DNA of 64,000 bases, from positions 62,001 through 126,000 of the forward strand of contig NZ_JBFRGR010000003.1 in assembly GCF_052115445.1 (NCBI RefSeq), written 5' to 3'. Position numbers and translations under genes: made by a program. Under the pieces are notes generated by a model. That model had not been told where the DNA came from. It did no database searches and saw only the letters and a list, made by a program, of their open reading frames with translations. Positions 26,481 through 34,728 of this stretch are shown here, piece by piece. This stretch comes from Paenibacillus_E sp052115445. Its GTDB lineage: Bacteria; Bacillota; Bacilli; Paenibacillales; NBRC-103111. Each line of letters opens with the position of its first letter. The first letter of the stretch is position 1.

Positions 26481-26539
26481 TGTGTCGTTTGTTAATCACA
26501 TTAATATGTTTATAGGCAGAGTTGTTTTTCTTGACAAAC

Positions 26540-28090
26540 TTACCAGGGAAACGAAAATCGGTGCCGCGCACTTTTCCGACTCAATGTACCCGTAAGTACG
26601 AGTGTGGCGAAATAGAGAAACAGGGAACAGACGATGGAAGTGATCACGCACCATAATTGTGGCATACCATTGCTGACAAAATAGTGATAGGTCCAGTTTC
26701 CGCAAAGCATCATCAGTATCATGGAGATCGCAACCTTGACATAGGGACGAATACTCCAATAAAATCCGATCGAGCTTGAGATGGAAAAGAAGTTCAACAA
26801 TGTTTGTATCACAATACCGATACCGATACCGTAAGCAACGCCAATAATCCCATATTGGCTGCCAAACACGAAGATCGCGACACTCTTGAATAAGGTGGCT
26901 ATGACATAATTCCACAGGGTAGCTTTCGCGCGGCCGAGCCCAAGTAGAATCGCATGAAGTGGCGCGTCGAAATAATGCAGGAAAAACATAGGTGCCAGTA
27001 TTTGTAGTAGCACGCCTGCTTCCGGCGCATGATAGACAAGTGTCGTTAGTGGAGTTGCCCACACGTACAAGATAACAGTCGCTGGGGCGCCGATCAGGAG
27101 TCCCAAGATCATCGCTTGATTCATCCGCTCATGGATGAGCAGACTGTTCTTGTTCGCCGCGGCCTCGCCAATTGCAGGAATGAGCGCGGTGGACAAGGAC
27201 TGCGTGATAAAGCTTGGCATGAACAGCAGCGGAAACGCATAGCCAGCCAACATCCCGAATTGCTTCGTGGCTAACGCCGTGCCGATGCCGGCCAGTGCCA
27301 GGCTGGTCGTAATAAGCAGCGGTTGGAAGGTGCTGTACAACGAATGAATCACACCGTGACCGGTCGTCGGCAATCCGATCTGAAGCAGTTCGCCGAGCGT
27401 GCTTCTTCCTTGTTTCAAGTGGCTTGCCCAAGTCTCGCCAGCCATCTTCGATTCGCCGTAAAGCTTATAGCTTGCCACCAGAAATAGGAGGCTGATCGCT
27501 TCGCTGACGACAGAGGCAGCCATCGCTCCGGCAGCCGCATAAGCGACGCCATAAGGGAGCAAGAGGTGGACTAGCGCGAGTACGCAAGCAATTTGAACAG
27601 TATGCTCCAGTACATCGGAAGCGGCAATGGTTTTCATTTGCTGCATACCACGGAAATAGCCTTTTAAAACAGCGGAAACAGCGACAATCGGCGCGATCGG
27701 CGTAATGGCCAGCATCGCGTAATACGCGCGTTGGTCGCTTAGCAGAATGGATGCAATCCACTCCGATCCGAATAACGATATGGTCGTGAGCGCTACACTC
27801 AAGAAGCCTGTGACAGCAAGTGAGACATGCAAGATGCGCCTCACTTTCATCCGTTCGCCACGAGCGTTGGCCTCTGCGACCAATTTGGAAATGGCCACCG
27901 GCAATCCAAGCTCCGTAATCGTAATGACGAGCGGGACGAGCGGATGAGCCATCATCAAGATGCCGATTCCCTCTGCGCCCAGTACGCGAGCGATATACAT
28001 GCCGCTGATAAAACCGAGAATACGGTTGATGAAAGCAGCGACAGACAAGACGAACGTTCCTTTCATGAACGATTGCCCATGTTGTGACAT
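26540..28090 (-). CDS. spoVB: SpoVB-like polysaccharide/lipid II flippase family protein
   Basis: 516 aa, essentially the length of Bacillus subtilis SpoVB, a MOP/MATE-superfamily membrane protein needed for spore cortex synthesis. ATG 28090 is chosen because AGGAGG lies 8 bases upstream. The open frame extends 79 codons further upstream, but that part shows no membrane character and crosses the tetR promoter region. The N-terminus FMKGTFVLSVAAFINRILGF and the pattern ELGLPVAISKLVAEANARGE match SpoVB. Twelve or more hydrophobic segments follow. It is divergent from tetR. Assignment to SpoVB rather than a paralogue (YtgP/MurJ-like) rests on length and the N-terminal pattern. Confidence 0.8.
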   Translation of the reverse strand: MSQHGQSFMKGTFVLSVAAFINRILGFISGMYIARVLGAEGIGILMMAHPLVPLVITITELGLPVAISKLVAEANARGERMKVRRILHVSLAVTGFLSVALTTISLFGSEWIASILLSDQRAYYAMLAITPIAPIVAVSAVLKGYFRGMQQMKTIAASDVLEHTVQIACVLALVHLLLPYGVAYAAAGAMAASVVSEAISLLFLVASYKLYGESKMAGETWASHLKQGRSTLGELLQIGLPTTGHGVIHSLYSTFQPLLITTSLALAGIGTALATKQFGMLAGYAFPLLFMPSFITQSLSTALIPAIGEAAANKNSLLIHERMNQAMILGLLIGAPATVILYVWATPLTTLVYHAPEAGVLLQILAPMFFLHYFDAPLHAILLGLGRAKATLWNYVIATLFKSVAIFVFGSQYGIIGVAYGIGIGIVIQTLLNFFSISSSIGFYWSIRPYVKVAISMILMMLCGNWTYHYFVSNGMPQLWCVITSIVCSLFLYFATLVLTGTLSRKSARHRFSFPW

Positions 28091-28112
28091 GACGTGTGTC
28101 CTCCTGGTTATC

Positions 28113-28132
28113 GAATACTTACATATGTATTC
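28113..28132. promoter_or_regulatory. Inverted repeat in the spoVB-tetR intergenic region
   Basis: GAATAC (28113-28118) and GTATTC (28127-28132) are separated by 8 bases, just upstream of the spoVB-like ribosome site. Possible operator; the binding protein is unknown. Confidence 0.3.
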
Positions 28133-28232
28133 AATAATTGGAAAAGCATGCGAACAAGCTGATGATGATGCTTTTTTGCAGGTGACAGCGCTTCGTATAT
28201 TGGTTCTTATGTATGTACAACGATTCGCAGGT

Positions 28233-28278
28233 TGCCNTCCGAAAGATAACGTGCTATCATTATCCTGACGAACGTTCG
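28233..28278 (+). promoter_or_regulatory. Promoter and probable TetR operator of the ykkCD operon
   Basis: TTGCCN (28233-28238, last base uncalled) and TATCAT (28256-28261) are 17 bases apart, and TG-C before the -10 makes it an extended -10. A perfect ten-base palindrome CGAACGTTCG (28269-28278) covers the expected start of transcription. This is the usual arrangement for an autorepressed TetR gene. Confidence 0.55.
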
Positions 28279-28292
28279 GAAGGAATGATGAT

Positions 28293-28871
28293 ATGACGGC
28301 AACACGGATCAAAGAAGTAGCGCGCACTCATTTCGCTAAAAATGGCTATGAAGGTGCATCGCTTGCAGATATTGCTACGGATGTAGGGATCAAAAAACAA
28401 TCCATTTACACGCATTTTAAAGGCAAAGATGAATTATTTCTTGCGCTGTTTGATGAGGTGTTGGCGAAAGAATTGCATTTTGTTCATACGTATCTCGACA
28501 ACAACAAGCATCTTTCAATAGATCAACTACTTTATGAGTTTCTGATTCAATATCAAGATCGTTATGAACAGGATGATAATACGAAATTTTTCTTGCGGGT
28601 GGCGTTTTTCCCACCGTCCCATCTCTATGATGAGATCGTTAAGCAAGGTTACGACTATATAGACACGATTGAAACCATGATAATGCCGCTATTTGATCAA
28701 GCTTTGCACAATGGGACCATTAGCCCTGAAGTTAGCAGCGATACGGCCACAGTTGCTTTCTCTGCGGTATTAGATGGCATGTTTGTGGAATTACTATTTG
28801 GAGGTTGTGCTCGGTCGATGAAAAGGATTGAATCTTCCTGGTTCGTCTTTTGGCGTGGTATCAAAAAGTAA
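28293..28871 (+). CDS. TetR-family transcriptional repressor
   Basis: 192 aa. The N-terminal helix-turn-helix is classic TetR (HFAKNGYEGASLADIATDVG followed by KKQSIYTHFKGKDELF, about residues 10-50). The remaining helical part is the ligand-binding and dimer domain. ATG 28293 follows GGAAGG at about 10 bases. It heads an operon with two small multidrug resistance (SMR) genes 25 bases downstream and most likely represses them and itself through the palindrome at 28269-28278. Its inducer would be a cationic compound if the SMR pair exports one (inference). Confidence 0.88.
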   Translation: MTATRIKEVARTHFAKNGYEGASLADIATDVGIKKQSIYTHFKGKDELFLALFDEVLAKELHFVHTYLDNNKHLSIDQLLYEFLIQYQDRYEQDDNTKFFLRVAFFPPSHLYDEIVKQGYDYIDTIETMIMPLFDQALHNGTISPEVSSDTATVAFSAVLDGMFVELLFGGCARSMKRIESSWFVFWRGIKK

Positions 28872-28896
28872 AGTAAGCAGTAGGAGGGTTATACAC

Positions 28897-29232
28897 ATGA
28901 ATCGTTATTGGATCTATATTTTTGTTGGTGTCATTTTTGAAGTGATATGGGTGACAGGATTAAAACATTCGGATACGACATGGACATGGATCGCTACGGT
29001 CATTGCTATGTATATTTCATTTCATCTCGTTATTAGTGCGTCTACCAAACTGCCGGTGGGAACCGTATATGCCGTCTTTACAGGCATGGGGACAGCGGGA
29101 ACGGTCATCGTGGAAATGCTATTTTTCGGAGAGCCATTCCAGTTACTTAAAGTATTCCTAATTCTACTTCTATTATCCGGTGTGTTTGGATTGAAATTTG
29201 TGACAAGCGGTGAGAAAGGAGCTGCAGTCTAA
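28897..29232 (+). CDS. ykkC: SMR-family efflux subunit YkkC
   Basis: 111 aa with four membrane helices. FEVIWVTGLKHS contains the SMR membrane-embedded Glu, and LPVGTVYAVFTGMGTAGTV is nearly identical to the YkkC signature. YkkC pairs with YkkD in a heterodimer that exports small cationic drugs; related pairs export guanidinium-type compounds. ATG 28897 has TAGGAGGG upstream. The longer frame from 28828 overlaps tetR and is not needed. Its stop overlaps the ykkD start by one base (TAATG). Unlike B. subtilis, no guanidine riboswitch precedes the pair; a TetR gene does. Confidence 0.88.
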   Translation: MNRYWIYIFVGVIFEVIWVTGLKHSDTTWTWIATVIAMYISFHLVISASTKLPVGTVYAVFTGMGTAGTVIVEMLFFGEPFQLLKVFLILLLLSGVFGLKFVTSGEKGAAV

Positions 29233-29546
29233 TGGGTTGGTTTTTTCTCGTTTTTGCAGGGATGTTTGAAGTTGTAGGTGTCGTAGGAATGAATCAAATA
29301 AATAAAGCGAAGAATATTCGTAGCTTTGCTATTTTCATCGTAGGTATTGTTATGAGTTTTGGATTTCTAAGCCAAGCGATGAAAAGCTTGCCAATGGGTA
29401 CCTCTTACGCGGTCTGGACTGGGATTGGGACGGTTGGAGGTGCAGTCGTAGGGATGTTGTTCTATGGGGAATCTAAGAATTGGAAGCGAATTGTGTTCAT
29501 CGCGATGGTGCTCAGTGCTGCAGTAGGATTGAAATTAATAGCTTAA
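29232..29546 (+). CDS. ykkD: SMR-family efflux subunit YkkD
   Basis: 104 aa with four membrane helices, starting on the ATG that shares its A with the ykkC stop. FEVVGVVGMNQ carries the helix-1 Glu, and LPMGTSYAVWTGIGTVGG matches the YkkD half of the pair. Translational coupling through the one-base overlap fits an obligate heterodimer. After the stop there are 124 bases before the terminator. Confidence 0.88.
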   Translation: MGWFFLVFAGMFEVVGVVGMNQINKAKNIRSFAIFIVGIVMSFGFLSQAMKSLPMGTSYAVWTGIGTVGGAVVGMLFYGESKNWKRIVFIAMVLSAAVGLKLIA

Positions 29547-29607
29547 TATATAATCGGCGTGGCCGAAGTTGCGGCAGGTGAGACAGCCACTGGACTGTCG
29601 ATTCATG

Positions 29608-29634
29608 TTTAGATGGAGAAAATCCAGTTAGTTT
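29608..29634 (+). repeat. Third copy of the TTAGATGGA...CAGTTA repeat
   Basis: The sequence tttagatggagaaaatccag, then ttagttt, resembles the two blocks at 25604-25681. Confidence 0.4.
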
Positions 29635-29670
29635 GCGGGGAGCAGGTTTACTCATCGGTGAATAACGAGA

Positions 29671-29719
29671 AAAAGGCTGTCTCCGAAAAGTCATAAATTG
29701 ACTTTGAGACAGCCTTTTT
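29671..29719 (+). terminator. Terminator of the tetR-ykkCD operon
   Basis: AAAAGGCTGTCTC pairs with GAGACAGCCTTTTT. The loop holds a second stem (AAAGTC with GACTTT). The T run is long, so this is a strong terminator. Confidence 0.9.
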
Positions 29720-29786
29720 AATCTTCATACAAAACTACATCTATGTAAGAAAAATCACTTTCATCTGCACGAATTCCCTCGCATCT

Positions 29787-29853
29787 AGTTACTTTCAAGT
29801 AACTACGCACATTGAAGTGCCTACTTTTCTGATGAGCGGCATGGCCCTACAAT
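29787..29853 (+). promoter_or_regulatory. Probable hxlAB control region: operator palindrome and -10
   Basis: AGTTACTT and AAGTAACT (29787-29804) form a perfect inverted repeat with a 2-base gap. TACAAT (29848-29853) could be the -10, with no recognisable -35 at 17-18 bases. Missing -35 plus an upstream operator fits an activator-dependent promoter. HxlR is a known activator of hxlAB in B. subtilis; its binding here is inferred. Confidence 0.4.
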
Positions 29854-29900
29854 GGGTCTATGGCATTCACCAGAATTGCAAATAGAGGGAGAGATTCTAG

Positions 29901-30536
29901 ATGGAACTGCAATTGGCACTAGATTTAGTAGATATTCAAGGCGCGAAAGAGATTGTAAATGAAGTAGCAGCCTATGTAGATGTCGTGGAAATTGGTACAC
30001 CAGTTATTATTAATGAAGGTTTACGAGCTGTCAAAGAATTGAAAGCCGCCTATCCTCATGTCAAAGTACTGGCAGATCTCAAAATTATGGATGCTGGCGG
30101 TTATGAAGTCATGAAGGCATCTGAAGCGGGAGCCGACATCATTACGGTGCTGGGCGTTTCAGATGATACGACGATCAGCGGAGCCGTCGCTGAAGCAAGA
30201 AAGCAGGGAACCAAGATTATGGTCGACATGATCAATGTGCCCGATATGGCCAAACGAGCACAAGAAATTGATGCACTAGGCGTAGATTATATTTGCGTTC
30301 ATTCCGGTTACGATCACCAAGCGGCTGGAAAGAACTCGTTAGAAGACTTAGCCACAATTAAGCGAGTGGTTAAACAGGCTAAAACGGCTATCGCCGGAGG
30401 AATTAAGCTGCACACGCTCCCCGAGGTATTGGCTGCAAGACCTGACTTGGTCATTGTCGGAGGGGGAATTACGGGGCAAGAAAATCGACAAGCAGCGGCT
30501 GCGGAAATGCAGCGGCTGGTGCAAGCGGCAAGGTGA
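29901..30536 (+). CDS. hxlA: 3-hexulose-6-phosphate synthase
   Basis: 211 aa, the usual length. It condenses formaldehyde with ribulose 5-phosphate to give 3-hexulose 6-phosphate, the first step of the ribulose monophosphate pathway, which here probably detoxifies formaldehyde. It is an OMP-decarboxylase-superfamily barrel: LALDLVD, then VLADLKIMDAGGYE (strand-3 Asp/Lys/Asp motif), then VDMINVPD and IAGGIKLHTLPEV. The ribosome site GAGGGAGAG precedes ATG 29901. hxlB follows after 4 bases, with its ribosome site overlapping the hxlA stop. Confidence 0.95.
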   Translation: MELQLALDLVDIQGAKEIVNEVAAYVDVVEIGTPVIINEGLRAVKELKAAYPHVKVLADLKIMDAGGYEVMKASEAGADIITVLGVSDDTTISGAVAEARKQGTKIMVDMINVPDMAKRAQEIDALGVDYICVHSGYDHQAAGKNSLEDLATIKRVVKQAKTAIAGGIKLHTLPEVLAARPDLVIVGGGITGQENRQAAAAEMQRLVQAAR

Positions 30537-30540
30537 GTTC

Positions 30541-31101
30541 ATGATTCCTTCTAAAACGGCAGGGTCATCAAAGGTAGCAGCTGAGGTTTATCAAGCATTT
30601 CAGCAAATTAATGAAGATGAAGTTACAGGGCTTGCCGAGCGGATCATCCAAGCGAACAGGGTTTTTGTAGCGGGAGCGGGAAGATCGGGACTAATGGGGC
30701 GTGCTTTTGCCATGAGACTTATGCAGCTGGGTATTCCCGTCTATGTTGTTGGCGAGACGGTTACACCTGCGATAAAAGCCGGCGATCTACTCGTTATTGG
30801 CTCAGGCTCAGGGGAGACTACCCCGCTAGTCGCCTTTGCCAATAAATCCGCTTCGCTTCATGCGGAGGTTGTCTTGATTACGCTGACTGCACACTCGACC
30901 ATCGGGCGAACAGCGAATCATACGATTACGCTGACTGGAGCTCGCAAAGATCAAATTGATGCCGATGTTTCCATACAGCCTATGGGGAGTTTATATGAGC
31001 AAACGCTGCTTTTATTTTACGATGTAGTGATCGTAAGCCTCATGCAAATGCTAGAGATGGATACGAGCAGGATGTATGAAAATCATGCAAATTTAGAATA
31101 A
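30541..31101 (+). CDS. hxlB: 6-phospho-3-hexuloisomerase
   Basis: 186 aa. It converts 3-hexulose 6-phosphate to fructose 6-phosphate, completing formaldehyde fixation with HxlA. The SIS domain is clear: RVFVAGAGRSGLMGRAFAMR, the substrate loop IGSGSGETTPLV, and SIQPMGSLYEQT. ATG 30541 has AAGGTGA directly upstream, overlapping the end of hxlA, which implies translational coupling. A longer frame from 30454 overlaps hxlA and has no ribosome site. The protein length is normal for the family. Confidence 0.95.
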   Translation: MIPSKTAGSSKVAAEVYQAFQQINEDEVTGLAERIIQANRVFVAGAGRSGLMGRAFAMRLMQLGIPVYVVGETVTPAIKAGDLLVIGSGSGETTPLVAFANKSASLHAEVVLITLTAHSTIGRTANHTITLTGARKDQIDADVSIQPMGSLYEQTLLLFYDVVIVSLMQMLEMDTSRMYENHANLE

Positions 31102-31169
31102 TATCATGAGGTAGAAGGCTTCTTCCTAACTACTGTATAATGAGTATGTAGAGAGGAGGCCGTGACAAA

Positions 31170-31541
31170 GTGGCACTAGAAGTCAAAGAACGCATTAATT
31201 TACAGGATATTAATTGTGAGAAAGAACTTACACTGGCCGTTATCGGAGGAAAGTGGAAGTTAATCATTATGTGGCATCTGGGATTGGAAGGGACGAAGCG
31301 CTTCGGAGAGTTAAAGCGGCTCATCCCCGGCATTACTCAGAAAATGTTAACGAATCAACTTCGCGAGCTGGAAGAGGACCTTCTTATTTGTCGTGAAGTA
31401 TACGCGGAGAATCCTCCTAAAGTGGAATATTCCCTGACTGGGTATGGGCAAAGTCTGATGCCTTTACTGCAGATGATGTTCGATTGGGGTAAAAGTTATA
31501 GAGAGAATGTCATTCAAAAAGACGATTCAGTCAGAAGCTAA
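31170..31541 (+). CDS. hxlR: HxlR-type winged-helix regulator
   Basis: 123 aa. INCEKELTLAVIGGKWK and FGELKRLIPGITQKMLTNQL are almost the B. subtilis HxlR sequence as I recall it, and the adjacent PPKVEYSLT wing is typical. In B. subtilis HxlR senses formaldehyde through the Cys in CEKEL and activates hxlAB; that Cys is present here. GTG 31170 follows GAGAGGAGG with a 10-base gap. A TATAAT lies at 31136-31141, so the gene may also have its own promoter. Here hxlR is downstream of and co-directional with hxlAB, rather than divergent from it. Confidence 0.9.
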   Translation: MALEVKERINLQDINCEKELTLAVIGGKWKLIIMWHLGLEGTKRFGELKRLIPGITQKMLTNQLRELEEDLLICREVYAENPPKVEYSLTGYGQSLMPLLQMMFDWGKSYRENVIQKDDSVRS

Positions 31542-31573
31542 GAGAGGTCAGTTACATGACTTCTCTTTTTTTT
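31541..31573 (+). terminator. Terminator of hxlR
   Basis: agagaggtca pairs with tgacttctct (one G-U) around gttaca, followed by a T8 run. The stop codon overlaps its first base. Confidence 0.85.
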
Positions 31574-31646
31574 GTCGTTGTAGGTGGGAACAAAAATCTG
31601 GTGATCGAAGGTTATATTTGGTAACATAAACCTTGAAATAGGAGTC

Positions 31647-31660
31647 TGAAAGCGCAGACA
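31647..31660. promoter_or_regulatory. cre-like CcpA operator upstream of the histidine kinase
   Basis: TGAAAGCGCAGACA has one mismatch to the cre consensus TGWAANCGNTNWCA. It lies 22 bases before the kinase start, just upstream of its ribosome site. This would place the sensor pair of cassette B under catabolite repression. Confidence 0.5.
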
Positions 31661-31682
31661 TCTGTCCGAGGAGGAAATGAGC

Positions 31683-33494
31683 ATGATTCAAGCGATCCGG
31701 AGTTCATTGGAATGGAAGCTTATTCTAATTATCTTTGCCACTATTTTTATAACGGTAACCGGGGTCAGCACATTCAGCTTCATTAAAAGCTCAGAGGCGA
31801 TCGATAATGATGTGGTGCGTTTCAGTAATCAGATTCTGAAGCAAGCGAACCTGAACTTGAGCCGATATATCAGGGATAATGAACAGTTCTTTCGCACAAT
31901 TAGCGGAAGCAGGGAGTTTCAGGATTGGTTAAAGACAGGACCTGATGATCCATATGGCCTCTTTGATAGCTACCAAAAAATAGAAAAAACATGGATTACC
32001 CCCTTCACCACCTATCATCCAGAGACCTTGTCCATCAAGTTGTATAACGAGAATGGGAACGAGAGCACATATCGTAACGAATACATGTGGGAATCGATTC
32101 TGGCACCTTACTATTCGATGAAGAATGAATCATGGCTGGGTAGTATGGAGCTGACAGGGAAGTTTTCACGCTATTATGGTATGGACGACAAGTATACCGA
32201 TAAAGCGGGAAGGTCGAAGAGCATCCCTATTTTAACGTATGCGCAAAAGTTTCGTTTTGCCGAACAAAACGGTTACTTGGCGATTGATATTTCCCTTCTG
32301 GCTACACAAGAAATATTAAATGAAATACAGCTGGGCGAGCACGGGCTTGGCATGATTGTTGATCAATTTGGAACGATTGTGTCCTATCCCGACCCTGGGC
32401 AAATCAATACAAAGCTGGATCCGGGCATTTTTACGAATATCAGTTCCAACCTCTCTGGTTCCTATTACAGCGCCAAATCGAAACAAATGATCGTTTATCA
32501 AACGATCACAGGTACCGACTGGAAAGTGATTGTTATTGTACCTTACGGAGATTTGGCTAAAAGTATATCTAATATTCGTCATTTGACGATAACGCTTACA
32601 ATTGGGGGGCTGTTGATTGCTTCCATTCTTGCGTATTTAACCTCTCATTCCATAACTCGAAGACTGAAACAACTGCGCAGAACGATCAAAATGACGAAAT
32701 TGGATCAATTCGATGTCCGTGCTCAGGTGAGCGGGACCGATGAAGTGGCCGAGCTTGCATCAGCCTATAATTTACTTCTAGATCGCATAGAAAACGCCAT
32801 TATTCAGCTCGCTGAGACCCGTCTTGTCCAGCAGCATGCTGTATTGTCTGCCCTGCAATCACAAATTAATTCCCATTTTTTATATAACGCACTGGAATCG
32901 ATCAATTCTATGGCTCATTTGGCCGAACAACCCGATATTCAACAGACGACGATTGCCTTGTCTAACATGCTGCGGTACACGTCTAATTATCAGCAAACCA
33001 TTGTTACAGTAAAGGATGAGTTTGACCACTTAAAAAATTACTTTTTTATCATTCGTATTTTGTACGGTGACAATATATCGTTAAGTCTTGAACAAGATAG
33101 TTCCGTAGAGGATGCGCAATGTCTTAAAGCCATTATCCAACCATTCGTTGAAAACAGTGTGAAACATGCTTATGAAGTGACAGGGGATCGTTTGCTGATT
33201 CGGATTTCGACAACACGTTGGAAAGATCGATATGTCCAAATCGTCATTGAGGACAACGGGATCGGATTTTCCGAGGAAAGGCTGAATACGATTCAGCAGG
33301 CTTTGGGCATGGGGGAGAAGGAGCAAGACTATATGCGTTTTTCCCGAATTGGTGTACTGAACGTTCACTATCGGTTGAAAATGTTTTATATGGAGCCGGA
33401 AACAGGCGTTTCTGTCGAGCCATTATTGCCAGAAGGCGGGACGCGTATTATTATTCGTTTTCCGTATCGATCCTTAGAGGGGGTTATAACATGA
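31683..33494 (+). CDS. YesM-type membrane sensor histidine kinase
   Basis: 603 aa from ATG 31683, with GAGGAGG 8 bases upstream; ATG 31677 is too close to that site. A membrane helix near residues 12-32 is followed by an extracellular sensor region of about 260 residues and a second helix near 295-315. Then come a HAMP linker, the His_kinase domain with phospho-acceptor His398 (INSHFLYNALESI), and an ATPase domain with N box VENSVKHAYE and G box EDNGIGFS. The response regulator gene overlaps by 4 bases (ATGA). It probably senses an extracellular sugar and drives cassette B. Confidence 0.9.
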   Translation: MIQAIRSSLEWKLILIIFATIFITVTGVSTFSFIKSSEAIDNDVVRFSNQILKQANLNLSRYIRDNEQFFRTISGSREFQDWLKTGPDDPYGLFDSYQKIEKTWITPFTTYHPETLSIKLYNENGNESTYRNEYMWESILAPYYSMKNESWLGSMELTGKFSRYYGMDDKYTDKAGRSKSIPILTYAQKFRFAEQNGYLAIDISLLATQEILNEIQLGEHGLGMIVDQFGTIVSYPDPGQINTKLDPGIFTNISSNLSGSYYSAKSKQMIVYQTITGTDWKVIVIVPYGDLAKSISNIRHLTITLTIGGLLIASILAYLTSHSITRRLKQLRRTIKMTKLDQFDVRAQVSGTDEVAELASAYNLLLDRIENAIIQLAETRLVQQHAVLSALQSQINSHFLYNALESINSMAHLAEQPDIQQTTIALSNMLRYTSNYQQTIVTVKDEFDHLKNYFFIIRILYGDNISLSLEQDSSVEDAQCLKAIIQPFVENSVKHAYEVTGDRLLIRISTTRWKDRYVQIVIEDNGIGFSEERLNTIQQALGMGEKEQDYMRFSRIGVLNVHYRLKMFYMEPETGVSVEPLLPEGGTRIIIRFPYRSLEGVIT

Positions 33495-34580
33495 TTCGCG
33501 TGCTTATTGTAGATGATTCCATGTTAATCTGCAGCAGTTTGTCTAAATATGTATCAGGCTATAACGATACAACGGTCGTGTCGGGAACGGCTTCAAACGG
33601 CGTTAAGGCGTTGGAATGGCTGGAGGAAAATTACGCGGATTTGTGTATCACGGATATCCGAATGCCAGCTATGGATGGATTAGAATTGATTGAACAAATC
33701 AATCGGCTTTATCCGTGGATGAAATGCATGGTCGTTTCCAGTTATGATGATTTTCAATATGCACAACGCAGTATCAAGCTCTTTGCACTGGACTATATTT
33801 TAAAACCGATTGATCCACGAGCCTTTAATGAGTCTTTGAGCTCGGCGACGGATCGCATTATACAGGAACGAAATCACGAGGCTGCCCAATTGATACTGCG
33901 CAAACTGCCGGTGAACCGATCGTGGATGGAACGATGGATCGAGCATATCCAAACGCTGCGGAGTGACATGATGCCGTTGCTCATTGTCGAAACGCTTGAG
34001 TTACTGGAAGGATGGGTGGCAGGCAACTACTATTTATTAAATGTACTTTCCAATCTATGGCTGCAAACTGTCATTGAAGAGATGGCGAAAGACAAGCTTC
34101 GACTGGAGCTGGATGAGGGGAAGGACTTGGGGCTTGGGGAGCATTTGCTGCGCCTTCATGCTATTCGCAGTTATTTTCGCTTATGCGCAGTTAGAAGGCT
34201 GGAAGAGGGTGCTAATAGCTTGATGTCCGTCATGCGCGGCATCCGTGATAATCAGTCGAGTAAGGTTGTAGACATGATGAAACAATATATTCGGGGACAT
34301 TACGGAGAAAAAATCAATTTACAGGATTTGGCCGACTTCGTTTCGCACAATAAAACGTATATGTGCACCTTATTCAAAGCAGGAAACGGACATGACCGTT
34401 TGGCAATTTATCGTGGTGGAACGGATGAATCATTCGCGTGACTTCTTGCTGAACTCCCAATTAAAAGTGTACGAAATCGCAAATCGTGTCGGCTACGAAG
34501 ACGTCGACTATTTCACGAAATTATTCAAAAAACATTTCGGTTTGAATCCGCTTGATTACAAAAAGCGAATGGAATCATAA
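33491..34580 (+). pseudogene. YesN-type AraC response regulator, split by a +1 frameshift
   Basis: The receiver domain is intact (DDSMLICSS, phospho-acceptor Asp55 in CITDIRMPAMD, Lys in ILKPID). A helical middle and the first AraC helix-turn-helix (INLQDLADFVSHNKTYMCTLF) follow. The frame then fails near 34380-34392 and stops at 34441. A second frame from 34392 to 34580 carries the rest of the AraC domain (VYEIANRVGYEDVDYFTKLF). Removing one G from gcaggaaacgg near 34382 restores FKAETDMTVWQF and one protein of about 362 aa, the normal YesN length. The break is a real mutation or a sequencing error. If real, the protein loses its second DNA-binding motif. It overlaps the kinase by 4 bases. 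Confidence 0.8.
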
Positions 34581-34593
34581 TTCATCATTATCC

Positions 34594-34619
34594 CACACAC
34601 CGAACGGTGTGTTTTTTTT
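34594..34619 (+). terminator. Terminator after the response regulator
   Basis: CACACCG and CGGTGTG pair perfectly with an AA loop, followed by an eight-T run. It separates the two-component genes from cassette B. Confidence 0.85.
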
Positions 34620-34728
34620 GCCCAATCTCCCGAATATCGTCAGGTATAAACGAAAGCTTATCCGGTATGAGGTAAGTTTCCAGTCCCTTATAATAAATTC
34701 AGATAGATAGTGAAAGGAATGGATTGGA

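Larger units (their letters stand above)
29547..29900. other. Intergenic region between ykkD and hxlA
   Basis: About 350 bases without a gene. They hold a dispersed-repeat copy (29608-29634), a strong terminator (29671-29719), a perfect inverted repeat (29787-29804), and a TACAAT that may be the hxlA -10 (29848-29853). Confidence 0.6.

Noticed and set aside
26496..27062. Minus-strand 188-codon frame overlapping the spoVB-like gene
   Set aside because: It is out of frame with the conserved flippase and has no recognisable motifs.
28091..28292. Guanidine riboswitch before ykkCD
   Set aside because: The leader is short, holds promoter and operator motifs, and shows none of the conserved ACGR-type loops I would expect.
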